A stretch of DNA of 64,000 nt, taken from Pseudisothecium myosuroides (Eukaryota > Streptophyta > Bryopsida > Hypnales > Lembophyllaceae). The first letter of the stretch is position 1. Each line of letters begins with the position of its first letter. The notes beneath the pieces were generated by a model. The model ran no database searches. It saw nothing but the letters and a program-made list of their open reading frames with translations, and was not told the origin of the DNA. Of the stretch, positions 1 to 12,560 are shown piece by piece. Position numbers and translations under genes: made by a program. The stretch spans positions 1,116,001 to 1,180,000 of the forward strand of contig OX637287.1 in the NCBI GenBank assembly GCA_951799445.1, given 5' to 3'.

Positions 1-472
1 TTATTTATTCAAAAAAATATTTAAATATTATTATCTGACGTGGCAATCGCTATACCACGTCAGACTGCTGTTGCAGCAGAGTTCCCACAATCCGGAAACT
101 CGTGGCCTTGTTTAGTAGGTGAATCCCATCTAATGTGTTGTCATGGTTGTTCTACTATAGCCACTGCATGTGACAAAAGTGGAAGACCTTGCCAACGGAG
201 TATTTTTGAGTGAGCTATTGTTGTGTTTGAGATATTCTAGCTTGTTTTGTCTTTGCAAATCTCTCCATATTTAAATCATTGTAGAGGGCTACTTGACAAC
301 CACTATCCTAATTAGTCACCAATGCCTACTACTCCATCTTTAGTTTATTTTTCATTTTAACAATTTAAAGACCAAGTGTCTGTTCAACAAACACTTGAAA
401 ATTTGGGTAGGGTCATATACATACAATTTTTAATGGATGTTCTCAAACTTTGTTAGCTATATTGGAGAGGTT
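1..472. other. AT-rich intergenic DNA at window edge
   Basis: I see no coding region, RNA gene or bounded repeat here. It ends at the TTAA that precedes the first TTAA-flanked repeat. Confidence 0.5.
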
Positions 473-1337
473 TTAACCCCTAAAGAACCGAGGCCTTTTT
501 TTTGCCAAAAAACATTGAAAACTGCCATTTCTATAGCAAAGAGCTAGAAAAAAATTAAATTGTTTTTTTTCCACATCTAACCAAAGGATCTTACACCTAA
601 CTAGTATGAAAAAGTGAGGAAAAAATTTCAGAATTTTTGACTGCATAGATTGCAAGATATTTGCGTTTAAAGTAGAAAAAACAAGCTTTTCAGCACATTG
701 CGGGACTGAATTTTTTGACTTTGAACATTTTTAACTTAAAATTTTTGCACTACAGAGTATTGAGCTTTAAATCTTTACAGTGGAGAATTGAGTTGAGAGT
801 CTAGGGGGGAAAAAAAAAAAGACCTATTCATATAGTTTAGATGGAATTAAATGCACTAATCCCAATGGTGAGATTGTTCTAGCAAGTAAACTAAACCATG
901 CAAAAAGTTTTTTTTGAAAAATTTGAAAAATTGCATTCAGAAATGAATGCTACAAGTTATTTTTTCAAGTAGATGCTCTAACCGCCCGAAAAACAAGAAT
1001 GTCCATAACTTTCTCATAACAAATCCAAATGAAATGAATCAAAGCTTTTCAAATAGGCAAATATATAATCTATGAAAAAAAAATTCAAAAAAAAATTCAA
1101 ACTTTTGCAAATTTTTTTTTGCTGCCCAGGCTGCCCCCCGTTCCTTGTTTTGAGCTTATTTGGTCATAATTGTTGTTCCCGGGCACTGATTGTGAAAAAA
1201 ATTATATTTCCACAAAGCTAATCAGCTTTTCTACCTCCAAAAAAAGTTTCAAAAAATCAAAAGAAAATTTCAGCCCGTAGGTACCTACCTGAAAACGCAT
1301 TTGTCCCCTGAAGGAACAACGGTCCTTTAGGGGTTAA
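473..1337 (+). mobile_element. TTAA-flanked MITE-like repeat, copy 1
   Basis: This is an 857-bp non-coding repeat (477-1333) bounded by TTAA on both sides. Its ends are inverted: CCCCTAAAG at the left and CTTTAGGGG at the right. The interior carries family-specific blocks also seen in the copies near 21.1, 31.4, 39.1, 48.3 and 50.8 kb, such as the segment after the left end containing TGCCATTTCTATAGCAAAG. No transposase reading frame is present, so it is non-autonomous. TTAA target duplication with C/G-run termini fits the piggyBac superfamily; that assignment is inference. Confidence 0.7.
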
Positions 1338-1572
1338 GAAAAAACATTTTCTTTTAACCTCAACTCCTATTAGCTTCACAGAGTTCTTCTGTAGCCTCAA
1401 GCCCTATTATCTTGCAATCTGTGAAGTCAAAGTTCTTGAATATTTTCCACATGTTCCAATTGTTTGTCTTTAATTTTTCATTGTTTGGATTTTAAATTAA
1501 AAAAATTCTCATTGCACAAGGAATCATCAAAAAATGACTAGTGTATTGCTAGTTCACTTAACCTCCTTGTAT

Positions 1573-2000
1573 TGCAAGGTGATTTTGAGTAAGACAGATT
1601 CTTTATTTGCTTCTAAAAGTATTTGCTTCTGAAATTTTGATTGCAAGGTGATTTTGAGTAAGCTAGACTCTACATTTGCTTTTGAAATTTTGCATGAGTG
1701 TACTTGACAAGATTTAGAACTCAATGGTAGAGAGATACAAATTCATCAAGAGCAAAAAATTTACTCCAAGAAGTCTCGAAGTTTTTTGACCCTGTTTCTT
1801 AAACAATCTACTCCAAAAAGTTTCAATTTACTCTAAGAAGTTTTAATCAAAGTTTGTTGACCCCGTTTCACAAACAATTTACTCCAAGAAGTTTCAAAGT
1901 CTGTTTTGCTTCTGTTGATCCTATTTTGTTCCAGCAATTTATTCCAAGAATTATTGATTTATTCCAAGAAAGTTTTGAAGTCTTCTGATCCCTGTTTTGC
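1573..2000. repeat. Short imperfect tandem repeats
   Basis: Two adjoining repeat sets are visible. From 1573 to about 1695, a unit of about 70 bp containing TTGCAAGGTGATTTTGAGTA occurs twice. From about 1755 to 2000, a T-rich unit containing TTTACTCCAAGAAGTTT recurs several times with variation. No function is evident. Confidence 0.5.
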
Positions 2001-2177
2001 TTCAATCCATGTGATCAAAAGGATTTCAATTTTTCCAACATACTTTTATAATAGTCTACTACACTTTTGTATGGCTGAACTTCAAAAAAAAAATTATTTT
2101 CAATTTTAAACAATGCATTTAAAATGGCAATTTTTGAGATTTTCTTAAAAAAACACCATTGGTCATGTAGGGGTTAA
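2001..2177 (-). mobile_element. Truncated TTAA-family repeat
   Basis: A minus-strand fragment of the TTAA family ends with GGGG at 2170-2173 followed by TTAA at 2174-2177. The inner sequence, including ATGGCAATTTTTGAG, matches the family's left end in reverse. The other end is missing or too decayed to place. Confidence 0.5.
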
Positions 2178-2640
2178 AATCCAATTCCTGTTTACTAATT
2201 ACTGTTTCATTTCTTTGAAAATTCTGATAACTTGGACAATTCATTTCAATTTTAATTAATTATGAATGAGTCAAACTTGGTATTTGGCTACCAGGTCCTT
2301 CATTGCTGCTGTTGGGCATTGTCCAATATTGTCCAATACCTGCTTTGCAATAATCACGTCGAGTGAGTCCATATTCTGGGACATGAGTCAATGTGTTTGG
2401 TTTTCTATTTGGATTGAAAACTGAGCAACAAACTTGGGATGGGTGTCTTGTTCACTGTGTTGAATCGACATTCTCGACCTGAACACTCACTTGCAGAATG
2501 CAGAACCATGAAGGAATTAGGGTTTGCACAAGCAGCATCTAGATGAGTGAAGTGTATGATAAGGGATGCTATAGCCATGATTGCGTGAGTGGATTGTAGC
2601 AGCAAGTTAAATTAGAAGAAGACAGAATAATTAGATGAAA
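2178..2640. other. Intergenic DNA, nothing recognised
   Basis: I see no gene or bounded repeat. The small minus-strand frame at 2405-2605 has no recognisable domain. Confidence 0.4.
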
Positions 2641-2885
2641 AGAGTGTAACTTGCCACCTGACTATAGAAGAGAGATATTGAGAGATAAGTTCAACTCAAC
2701 TATATATCTACTCACCCTACGTTATATACTATCTTATGAGAGTCTTTTGATATAATATAGAATATGTAAAGACTTGCTAGGTGTACATTGTGCACTATCT
2801 AGTGGTGTAGCCTACAATAGGTCCAATTGTGGTTTAGCTACCAATGACATACAATGATTCAACTACCTATCACCCATGGCCATTG
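2641..2885 (-). repeat. LTR-like direct repeat, left copy (3' LTR of minus-strand element)
   Basis: It begins near GAGTGTAACTTGCCACC and matches 4139-4385 with scattered substitutions and small indels. The last codons of the gag remnant overlap its inner end. Confidence 0.6.
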
Positions 2886-3917
2886 CCTTGATTCTTTTCT
2901 TGGATGGTTCTTCCTTTTCTCCATCACTATCAATATTAGAATCGTCTTCATCTTCATCTTCATCACTGTTTTCAAAAAAATATTCTTCATAATCATCTTC
3001 ATCATTGCTTTCCACGAATTTCTTATCTCTGCACTTCTTAGCTTTGTGGCCAAGTTTTCCACATTTGAAGCACTTGCCTTTGAATTCAAATTCCCCTTCT
3101 CTAACCATTAAAGCCTTTGATGCGTCATTGGCTTTACTACCACTCTCATCCTTCATCCTTTGTTCTTCTTCAAGGATTCTATGCAATGATTTTTCTTCAT
3201 TGACATTAATATTTGTGAAAGAGGCCTTGCTTCCTTCTCTAATAACTCCCTTCCACTTTCATCCTTCATCCTATGCTCTTCTTGAAGGATCCTACCAATG
3301 AGTATATGCAATGATAGTTTTTGTTCATTGCCATTAATACTTGTGAAACTTTTCCATGAACTGGGGAGGCTACTTAAAAGGACATGGGTCTTGTCTCCTT
3401 CAAGAACAACTCCAAACTGAGCTAAACGATCAATCAAAGATATGAATTGAACAATTGATTTTGACATCCCATCACCTTCATTAATTTTATAGGACCAAAA
3501 CTCTCTTTGTAAAATTCTCTTTGTATTCTGATCCATCGTTGTATAAATAAAATTTAATTCATCCCATGCTTCTTTAGAAGTTTTACAATTTGCTACGTGT
3601 TGAAGTGGTTCATCTTTGAGATGAAAAACAAGTGTAGAAAGAGCATTAAAATCACGTTCCATCCATTTTGCTATGTTGCTATTAATAGCAGCAATATTAT
3701 TAGCCCCATCATTGGCACCCTCATTGACTCCAACTTCCCCACTCTCCCCACCTTGGATAATTCTTGGTGCATTCATAGTGGAATCCCCTCTACTAGTTGG
3801 TTTTGAATCCTCTCCAGTCACCAATTTCCATTGTCCTTTTCTTTGCAAATGATAAGACATCTTGAGCTTCCACATACGAAAATTCTCTCCACCAAACATA
3901 TCCATGAGGCCCAACAA
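2863..3917 (-). pseudogene. gag: Copia-type Gag remnant with frameshift
   Basis: Two overlapping minus-strand frames together give a copia Gag. The upstream one (3917-3153) has the family pattern of a FGGENFRMWKLKM block near its start, then SKEAWDELNF and LLSSLPSSW blocks typical of UBN2/copia Gag. The downstream one (3186-2863) has a CCHC zinc knuckle (CFKCGKLGHKAKKC spacing C-x2-C-x4-H-x4-C) and an acidic tail. The frame changes near 3180. The cause appears to be an imperfect tandem duplication of about 127 bp: 3252-3347 and 3137-3220 both encode versions of ILxEExRMKDESG, but in different frames. Gag would package RNA into virus-like particles; this copy is broken. Confidence 0.7.
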
Positions 3918-4138
3918 AAGGACAACAGATCCAATAGATCAACAATTTGATTTGCAATAAGATGCAATCAAAACCTTGAGACTTGAGGAATAAAAAGGTC
4001 ACAACAACGTATTTCACATGCAATTAAAAGAAATTGACCTTGTTCAATCTTAATTGTGATCTCAAATTGACTCCCACTCAAGAATAATAACTTTGCTCAA
4101 ACACTATGTTCAACTATCAATAAAGACATAAAGATGTG

Positions 4139-4385
4139 AGAGTGTAACTTGCCACCCAACCATAGATTGAAGAGAGATATTGAGTGAAATGCTCAACTCA
4201 ACTATATCTCCTTCACCCTTAGAGGTACGTTATATACTACCTAGAGTCTTTCTACACAACATAGAATATGTAAAGACTTGCTAGGTGTACATTGTGCACT
4301 ACCTAGTGATGTGGCCTTAGTCCCATGGTGATCTAGCTACTGATGTCATATGGTGCTTCAACTACCAATCCCCATGCATTGGTAC
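4139..4385 (-). repeat. LTR-like direct repeat, right copy (5' LTR of minus-strand element)
   Basis: This is the partner of 2641-2885, in the same orientation. The outer border lies somewhere between about 4376 and 4395, where similarity fades. Confidence 0.6.
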
Positions 4386-4399
4386 TGTCTCTTGGTGCA

Positions 4400-6260
4400 T
4401 TAGCTAACCTCAAAGTCAATAAGAAAGTCCATATTAGACTTTAGGTGAATCAAATTAACCTAAAGTATTTAGTTCCAACACAACATAACTTGTCATGTCT
4501 TTGAAAGTCTTCAAGGAGTTCATCCTGACTTACAGCTGGCGCTCAGAGAATTTTAGCAGAATTTCGCAACAAGAGCTGTGCACGTTGAGCCCAAAGAAGC
4601 TGAGCCTGCTGTAACTTGAAAGGCTTTAGAATCAAGCCGCAGCTACCATCGGCACGCCCAGTGCAGCTCCTGCAAGGTGGTGGAGATAATGATTGTTCAG
4701 AAGCTCCTGTATTGCCAAGATGCTGAGCAACGCCTTGTCTGGGATTCAGGGTTTAAGAGAACGGCGTGTGCAAACACGCAGGTGATTTTTCACAAGTACC
4801 TCAACTGTTTTTTTTGACATGCTTGCCCCTGGACGATTTACATGTCTGATTTTTCACAAGTACCTTATCTGTTCTTCTTCAGAAAGACTGATTTTCATGG
4901 CGTGATCAGATTGTGTGTGCCTGCCTTTCGATGAGCCCTTGGTGCTGTGGCGACCCTACTGGCTCCTCAGGCGATGGCCTGGTCGTGTTGGTGCCTGCGT
5001 ATTCCACCAATTCTCGGCTTCTTCCGCATGCCCCAGCGTTTTAATGGAGTAAAGCTAGGTTCCCCTACAGTCACTGCAGGGAGAGAAGAGGTGAAATTCT
5101 TGGAAATGACATGTAAGTAGTGCGTTTGCCCATCTTGCATTCTGGAACTGCATATTCTTGACAGATAAATGAGAGAGTCTAGTGCCTGCGTTACTCAAAG
5201 CCTTTTTACCGATATTCACGAGTGTGCTCTCATTGGGTGATCAGTATAGAGCTGAGAAGAGATGGATCACTTCGTGTTCAGGAGCCTAATCTGTTGAGAT
5301 TAAATTCATTTCACTATGAACGAAATTTTTATGCAATTTCAGAATGGGAGTCTGAAGGAAACTGATATGCTACCCAAAATGTTCCATTCAAAGATCTGTG
5401 GTTCTGGACATTTAGAGAAGTCATGCTTACACCACTTGCTAATTGAAGGCGAGTGTATGAATAGATGAGTTGCTGTTGGTCTCAAGGATCAAATTAGGAG
5501 ATGGGATCAGACCCCTAACGATTCTACCTTGTAAGGTGTTTGGCTTCTTGGTTGCGAGTTTCTGACACTTCACCATCTTCTTCCTTGTGCACCAAGTTTT
5601 GGCTCATTTGCCTCGGCCATTGTGGAAATTCATTGACTGTTTTCCTGTTCGGTTTTAAGGACTTTTCGCTGCGACAGTACTGACAAGGATGTCGATGGAC
5701 ACAGGAGCTACTGATAAGCCATGATATGTTTCGGCTGAAGGTGACTGCCCTTCTGCGAAATCAAGTGGGCTGTAATAATAGATGAAACTCACCTTCTGTA
5801 CAAGACCAAGTCCCGGCCTGCTCTATAAGGCTTGCATTCACATGAAGACAAATTTAAGCAACTGCCCAGTACGATTTGACTCGAGGGACCCTCAAAATAA
5901 GTGCACCAAGATGTTCAATGGTTTTAATTGGGCTGCCCTTGGTAGCCTGCGACCGTGATGGAATTTTAATTAGTACTATGGAGAGCCTCTGAAGCAAGGG
6001 TAGCGTATAACTGCACGTGAGCGTTTTGTACATAAAAACTCGGTCAATCGCTCAGGGGCGGAAGCAACACTTGGTAAGATAACAAGAATGATGTTCCTTT
6101 TGAGGTTTATATGTGCTCTCGGCATCAATGTGTTACCATCTGATGTATCAACATGAGACTGACCAAGTTACCTGCTTTTAACCAAGTTTTTGTGATTCGA
6201 AAATGGCCGATTCGACTGAAAATGTTGTGGAAAGCATAATTTAAACGCGGCCAAATTTTA
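4400..6260. other. Unassigned, relatively GC-rich stretch
   Basis: The region is less AT-rich than its surroundings, like the gene-bearing parts of the window. One exon-like segment on the plus strand (about 4620-4789) reads openly into a good donor, CACGCAG followed by GTGATTT. It encodes two Cys pairs but no domain I recognise. The rest contains stops in all frames. It could be a decayed gene, untranslated exons or a non-coding transcript. I do not assign a function. Confidence 0.3.
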
Positions 6261-7480
6261 TAGCGCCAGAATCAGTGAAGAGCTTTGAGTGCATCTTTTT
6301 TTTTTCTCTAAAAATATATAAATTTTGGACAAACAAAAGTCCCCATAAGACCCACTCTATTCTACTAATAAATGAGCTATATTTTGAACATCTTGGTCCT
6401 CTTATTCATTTTACTTGTGTAAATTTATGTTGGAAAACTTTTATGCTCGTTGCAAATCTTTTCTGCTTTGGTAAATCTATTGCTGTCCTCAATTTCTGCA
6501 ATAAAACAACTTGAAATTAATTCTCCTTCGAGTAGCAATGAAGTTTAATTAGTTATCGATCTCGACCAAACACGAAAGAAAAGCACCGACTAGGACATTC
6601 CAGTGTGACTAAATCGGTCGATCTGTTCTCATTCTATGGTTATTTGTGCATCATTCTTTTATAGACTAAATAGAAATTGACGTACTAAAATGATGTCCGT
6701 TTTTAACTTTCTAGGATATCTTTTTGGTTCTCCTCTAATAATGATCGTAATATGAAGGCTCATGTCCAGAACCATGTTACTGACATCATCAAGGACTCAG
6801 AAATATTGAACATTAAGTTATTGTTCTCAAGTATCATGTGTGATTGCTGTGCAGGTGAGAAGTCATTGCTGGGCACCCTAGGGATGATCATTCCCCATTG
6901 GGTAGTGCAACAATTTTCATCCACAGACTGCTTCAATTCGTGAGGTTGGTAATGGAGGGTGACCGTGGAATATTCTGTTGATAAATGATATTATCTGTAG
7001 CCTACCTGTACATGCATGGCCGGCTTGACGAACGCTTTGATTTCCCCCCGACCAGTTGTTAATACTTCTTCTGTACTCGATGCAGGGAAAGCAGTTTGAT
7101 TGACAACAATGGTCTTTTGCAGGCTGGTGGATATCCTGGATAGGTTCTTGAATATCCTGGATAGTACGAATGCCATAAGACCAGTTCGTTTATAACGATC
7201 GTGGCATTTTTGGTTGAGGACAATGATTCCTCTGCACAATCGGAAGTGCCAAGCGCAAGAATAGATTTGATAAAAAAACAAATTCTGAGAGCCAGCACGG
7301 GCGCATCTTGAATGATGCCAGAGAAGGCCAACTCACTAGCTGCTGATCTCCAGCAAACTATACAAGATTACAAGAAGCCTCCATTATTATCTATGCCCCA
7401 TCAAATGAATGGCAGAAATCGGGACTGATACGCAGGCAACAGGAATTAGAGCCAAGTATGCCACATTGACATGGCTTTTG
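6261..7480. other. Intergenic DNA upstream of pyrophosphatase copy 1
   Basis: No gene or bounded repeat is recognised. Promoter elements of pyrophosphatase copy 1 may lie at the right side of this interval, but I cannot point to a TATA box with confidence. Confidence 0.35.
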
Positions 7481-10400
7481 CTTGCAAGTGGTCTCAATTC
7501 TCCAGAATCTATTTTTGAAAAATGTAGATATCAATTTTCGTATACAAAGTCGAAAAGTCTAAAGCGCCAAACTGTTTACCTTTTGTGCAAACGGTAACCT
7601 ATTGTCCGATTGTCGAAACGGTAACATTCGAGAGAATCCTCCTGAACGATGCGAATGTGGACATGGATCATACCCTCAAAACTAAATTAAACTTTTTCTT
7701 ACACAACGGATAACTCTGCACGAGCTGCGTGACGGATGGAAACAAGGGTCGTGCGGTCGGTCGGGCAGACAGAGATGGCTGCCCGTGAAACAAAACTTAG
7801 GGCAGGGGAACTGAAGGGGAAGAGCCCAAGACATCGAGGTAGCTAAGTTTTATTGCTCAGTGTTTCTTGAATGTTGGGTGTCTGCCTCTGCTGATTCCAC
7901 TTTGTGCATCAAGCTGCTCCATCACCGTTACAGGTTTGCTTCTCGCTCGGTTTCTGTTTTGCTGCTTCAGCTTTCCAAATTCCAAGTGGTAAAACTCGTG
8001 AGCTTGTGTTTGTGCCTGCATTACTTTCACACGGGCATTCCTTTCGCATGTCAGGGTTGCCGGCATGCGTCAATACCTTATTTTATTTCGAACAATGCGC
8101 TGTTTTGGTGGTAGTAGTAGTAGTCGTCTTGTGTGAGGGGTGATGCAGCGTCGTGTCCGATCGTTTCTTGCCGGATCTGGTAGAGATCGGGGACGTGCTG
8201 GGAAAATTTCTGCGTTCATTCCTCTGCAGTTGCGAGTGGATTGATAGTGTCTTAACCCTGCGGTGGATGTGCTCGGGCAGGCGCGGCAGCATCAACTGGC
8301 GGGAGGCGACTAGTCAGGTCCGCGATGGTGCTGGGCGACGTGTTCGTGTTGGCCTTCGTGCCGTCGGCTTGCGTGGTGGGCATTTTGTTCGCGCTGTCGC
8401 AGTGGTACATCGTGTCGCGCGTGACGGTGGGCGGAAGCCACGAGAGCAACAATGGCTACCATCACGTGGACGAGAACGGCATTGACGACTCCGACGTCGT
8501 GGCCAAGTGCGCCGAGATCCAGGCTGCCATCTCGGAGGGTGCGTTTCTCTTTCTCTCTCTTTGTGTGTCTGCGTGTGCGACTACTGAATTCCCGATGTGG
8601 TGGAGTGCAAATGTGGGTGATTGCTTTCAGATCTGCGGGGTTTTCTGAGATAGGTTTTGAGTAGGATTGCGCTTAGTTGCGCCAATGGTGCGGCTGTTTT
8701 AATTCGTCCCAGACACGGCTAAAAACCTCAGTGGTGTTCAGGATGGAGTAGTGTGTATAATGTGTCTGTGAGCCCGAGCTTTCTTGATCGGGCTTAATCA
8801 GGAGTTCATAAATATTTCCTTCCGGGTGTTCCGTGGGCCACTCGCGATCAATTTCCGGAATCCACCAGATCATCTTCGAATATCGCCCTCCAAACCGGCT
8901 TGTGAGGGTTTTGTGTCAATGACAACGTTGGTATGTGAATGTACGGGTTGCAGGTTCTGAGTCCTTCCTGAGGACGGAGTATCAGTATCTGGGCGTGTTC
9001 ATGGGCATCTTCTCTGTGATCATCTTCGTGTTCCTGGCTTCCGTGGGCGGCTTCAGCTTCGACCGTCAGCCGTGCGACTTCGACCCGGCGCAGTCGTGTC
9101 CGTCATCGATCGCCAACGCCTTTTTCAGCACGGTGGCTTTCATTTTGGGCGCCATCACGTCGACGTTGTCCGGTTACTTGGGCATGAAAATCGCGACTTA
9201 CGCCAACGCGAGGACGACTCTGGAGGCTCGTCGTGGCGTTGGCCGGGCTTTCATCGTGGCCTTCCGTTCTGGGTCCGTGATGGGTTTCTTGCTGGCGGCC
9301 AACGGTCTTCTTGTTCTTTTTTTGACGATTTTGGTGTTCAAGCTGTACTTCGGCGACGACTGGGTGGGTCTGTACGAAGCCATCACCGGTTACGGTTTGG
9401 GCGGTTCTTCCGTGGCTCTGTTCGGTCGCGTGGGTGGCGGCATTTACACGAAGGCCGCCGATGTGGGCGCTGATTTGGTGGGGAAGATCGAGCAGAACAT
9501 CCCCGAGGACGATCCCAGGAACCCCGCTGTAAGTGGCTGTGCAGTCTCCAGTGTGTGCGTTTGTGGGTAGTTTTTAGGGTGCAATTTCTGAACACGTACA
9601 AGTAATTGTGGTCGATTTGGGTTTTTGAAGATGTAAAACATTGTCTGCCACACAGTCGATACTGACATCCTGAGAATTTCGGAAGACCCAACTGAGAGAA
9701 TGAACAAGGCAATGTGTTGCACTCTCGATGTTCTTGGCTATTGATGCACGTAAAGACATTCAGACGCGTCATTTCTGCTGATAAGCCATTTTCATCTGCT
9801 GAAGCCATGGGTGGGAGTCGATCTTGATTTTTTGATCAACTCGGGAAGTTTGGTTACAAGCTATTTCGTTGGGAAGGTTCTTATGCTAGAGGATTCCGCC
9901 GATTTTGGTAGTTGTGCGTGTTGCTGAACTTTTGCGGTTGTGTGCAGGTGATTGCCGACAACGTGGGCGACAATGTGGGCGACATTGCAGGTATGGGAGC
10001 GGACTTGTTCGGTTCTTTTGCGGAGTCGACTTGCGCGGCTCTCGTGGTGTCTTCGATTTCTTCGTTCGGCACGGACCGCAACTTCGTGGCCATGTGCTTC
10101 CCGTTGATCATCAGCGCCGCCGGTATCCTGGTGTGCCTGTTGACGACTTTGTTCGCGACGGACGTTTTCACGATCAAGGATGTGAAGGAGATCGAGCCGA
10201 CTTTGAAGCGTCAGTTGATCATTTCGACGATCTTCATGACCGTGGCCATCTTCTTGGTGTCTTGGTTTGCGTTGCCTGCGACGTTCACCATCAACGTGGT
10301 GGGTCACTTGCCGAAGGTTGTAAAGAACTGGTGAGTCGGAATCTGTTCATTTGGTAGTTAGATTTCTTTTTGGTTTGGATGTGTATGTCAGACTCTTTGG

Positions 10401-12560
10401 TGGTTCTTCCACCCGAGTGGCGTGCATTGTTGTTGTGATGTGATGCTCCCAGACTGACATGTGATGGACTTGCATTTTTGGACGTGCAGGCACATCTTTT
10501 TCTGTGTGGGTTCCGGGCTTTGGGCCGGTCTGATCATTGGCTTTGTGACGGAGTACTTCACCAGCAATGCCTACCAGTACGTTTTCGCAAGCCTCTGAGT
10601 ACAGTGGATGTTGCTTGTTGCATGGACTGGGTGTACGGACTTGAAGTTTTTTCTGGTCGTTTCCCGAGTGCATCGTGTATGTGATTGAAAAATGCATTGG
10701 ATTGGGGTTCGTTTTGATCCTCCCACTTCCAAGCCTGAATTTGTGGTTGTGTTTCAGGCCCGTGCAAGACGTTGCTGATTCGTGCAGGACTGGAGCGGCC
10801 ACAAACATCATCTTCGGCCTGGCTTTGGGTTACAAGTCTGTGATCATTCCTGTGTTCGCCATCGCCGCCGCCATCTACTTGAGTTACAGTTTGGCTGCCA
10901 TGTACGGCATCGCCGTGGCTGCTTTGGGCATGCTGAGCACGTTGGCGACTGGCTTGGCCATCGATGCTTACGGTCCCATCAGCGACAACGCCGGCGGTAT
11001 TGCCGAGATGGCCGGTATGAGCCACGAGGTTCGGGAGAGGACCGACGCCCTTGACGCCGCCGGCAACACCACCGCCGCCATTGGAAAGGTGCTTTGTGGC
11101 TCTATGCATTTGAGTTCATGAGCTTGTTAGAATAGCAACTTGGTATATGATTGCCGGGGTATATGAGGTGAAGAAGCCTGGAAGTTCCTAATTATGGATG
11201 CTGGAGGTTTTGTATTTCCTGCACTCAGTATTTCTGTCGGGTACCAGTGAACAGCTTTGGCGTGGTAGCTTTGCTTTTTTGCTTTTGAAACATCAATTTC
11301 TTTTGGTGTGGGGTTTTCAGGGCTTCGCTATTGGATCCGCTGCTTTGGTTTCGCTGGCGTTGTTCGGAGCGTACGTGAGCCGTGCCGGCATCGCGACCGT
11401 GGACGTGATCCAGCCGAAGGAGTTCGTGGGTTTGCTCGTGGGCGCCATGTTGCCGTATTGGTTCTCTGCGATGACGATGAAGAGCGTGGGCAAGGCGGCT
11501 TTGGCGATGGTGGAGGAGGTGCGTCGTCAGTTCCGCACCATCCCTGGTTTGATGGAGGGCACGACGAAGCCCGACTACAAGCGTTGCGTGGAGATCTCGA
11601 CGGACGCTTCCATCAAGGAGATGATTCCTCCCGGCGCTCTGGTGATGCTGACGCCTTTGATCGTGGGCACCTTGTTCGGAGTGGAGACGCTGGCCGGACT
11701 TTTGGCCGGGGCTTTGGTTTCTGGGGTCCAGGTACTGAACATTTTCGTGGTGTAGTGTTGTTTCCGGCCACATGATTGGTTTCTTGTCCAGTGGTAATTG
11801 TTGTTCTCTGTTTTCATATGTGAGAGGCTGAGTGGTTAGAAGGTTTCGTCGTTGACTTTTTGAATCTTTTTTGTATTGCAGATCGCCATCTCTGCATCCA
11901 ACACGGGAGGTGCCTGGGATAACGCGAAGAAGTACATCGAGGTGACGACTTTTCCAGTCTTTGAGATCTTTCTTGGCATGTTGGTTGGAAGTCCGGATTT
12001 CTGATGGTGTTTGACCTTTGTGGTGCAGGCTGGACGGTCTGAGCATGCGAAGTCGTTGGGTCCGAAGGGTTCCGATTCGCACAAGGCTGCTGTGATCGGA
12101 GACACCGTCGGAGACCCTTTGAAGGATACCTCGGGTCCTTCTCTGAACATTTTGATCAAGCTGATGGCCGTGGAGTCTCTTGTTTTCGCGCCGTTCTTCG
12201 CCGCCAATGGAGGCTGGTTGTTCCGCATCTGGACGTAGACGTCTAGTGGGTGTTTTGATATTCGTGTTCGCGTGTTGAATTCGAATGTGCATCGACGTTG
12301 TCAAGGGTGCATGACATGTGGAAGGTCGTTTAGTTTTTGTAACGGAAGTGTTCAGAACATATTTGTTTGGGAGATTGGGGAGGGGAGCCTTACTTTTGAG
12401 CATAGGTATAGAGCGTAGTTGTGGCGAGTGTGTTTAGTGAACACACTCATATTCTTATTCCGGTGGGAATTTCAGGCCCACTAGCATGGCATTGGGCATT
12501 ATGTTCTGACTTCTTGCAAGCAATGGATCAGGTTATTGCCGACAACCGCGTATTTTGGCT
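7480..12560 (+). repeat. Inverted duplication, left arm (about 5 kb)
   Basis: This arm matches 58438-63420 in reverse complement, including the promoter side, every exon and intron of the pyrophosphatase gene, and about 320 bp beyond the stop. Well-conserved non-coding anchors are the block around 7760-7830 (mate near 63060-63125) and the block around 12478-12530 (mate near 58485-58530). Exons are far more similar than introns, so the duplication is not recent or the exons are under selection. Confidence 0.85.
8325..12238 (+). CDS. VHP1: Vacuolar-type H+-translocating inorganic pyrophosphatase (type I), copy 1
   Basis: This is a membrane proton pump that hydrolyses pyrophosphate and acidifies the vacuole. 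Eight exons join in consistent phase: 8325-8538, 8954-9528, 9948-10330, 10490-10576, 10758-11088, 11321-11731, 11882-11941, 12029-12238. All introns are GT-AG. The product is 756 aa, close to the 760-770 aa usual for plant enzymes, with about 16 membrane spans expected for the family. Visible motifs are DVGADLVGK (residues 241-249), the DNVGDNVGD substrate-binding motif (267-275) and a C-terminal [16 protein letters not shown] block. GNTTAA (522-527) has Ala at the position that is Lys in K+-independent enzymes, so this is the K+-dependent type I. The first ATG of the conserved frame was chosen. The 5' leader (about 7760-8324) is conserved in copy 2 and may hold an untranslated intron. The gene converges on copy 2. 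Confidence 0.97.

Larger units (their letters stand above)
2641..4385 (-). mobile_element. Gag-only Ty1/copia-like LTR element (TR-GAG type)
   Basis: Direct repeats of about 240 bp (about 2641-2885 and 4139-4385) flank one copia-type gag gene on the minus strand. The repeats share long blocks, for example TATGTAAAGACTTGCTAGGT and TGTACATTGTGCACTA. There is no protease, integrase or reverse transcriptase between them. This matches non-autonomous terminal-repeat elements that keep only gag. Exact LTR borders, primer site and target duplication could not be fixed, because the repeats are diverged and the gag stop lies inside the left repeat. Age: old, judging by mismatches between the repeats. 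Confidence 0.65.

Noticed and set aside
5086..5108. Match to a universal small-subunit rRNA motif (AGAGGTGAAATTCTTGGA)
   Set aside because: Only this short block matches; sequence on both sides departs at once from 18S, so it is not an rRNA gene or a recognisable fragment.
11225..12403. 392-codon open frame antisense to pyrophosphatase copy 1, with a mirrored one at 59226-60029
   Set aside because: Both are antisense shadows of GC-rich coding exons and run across introns; composition is Arg/His-rich without a domain.
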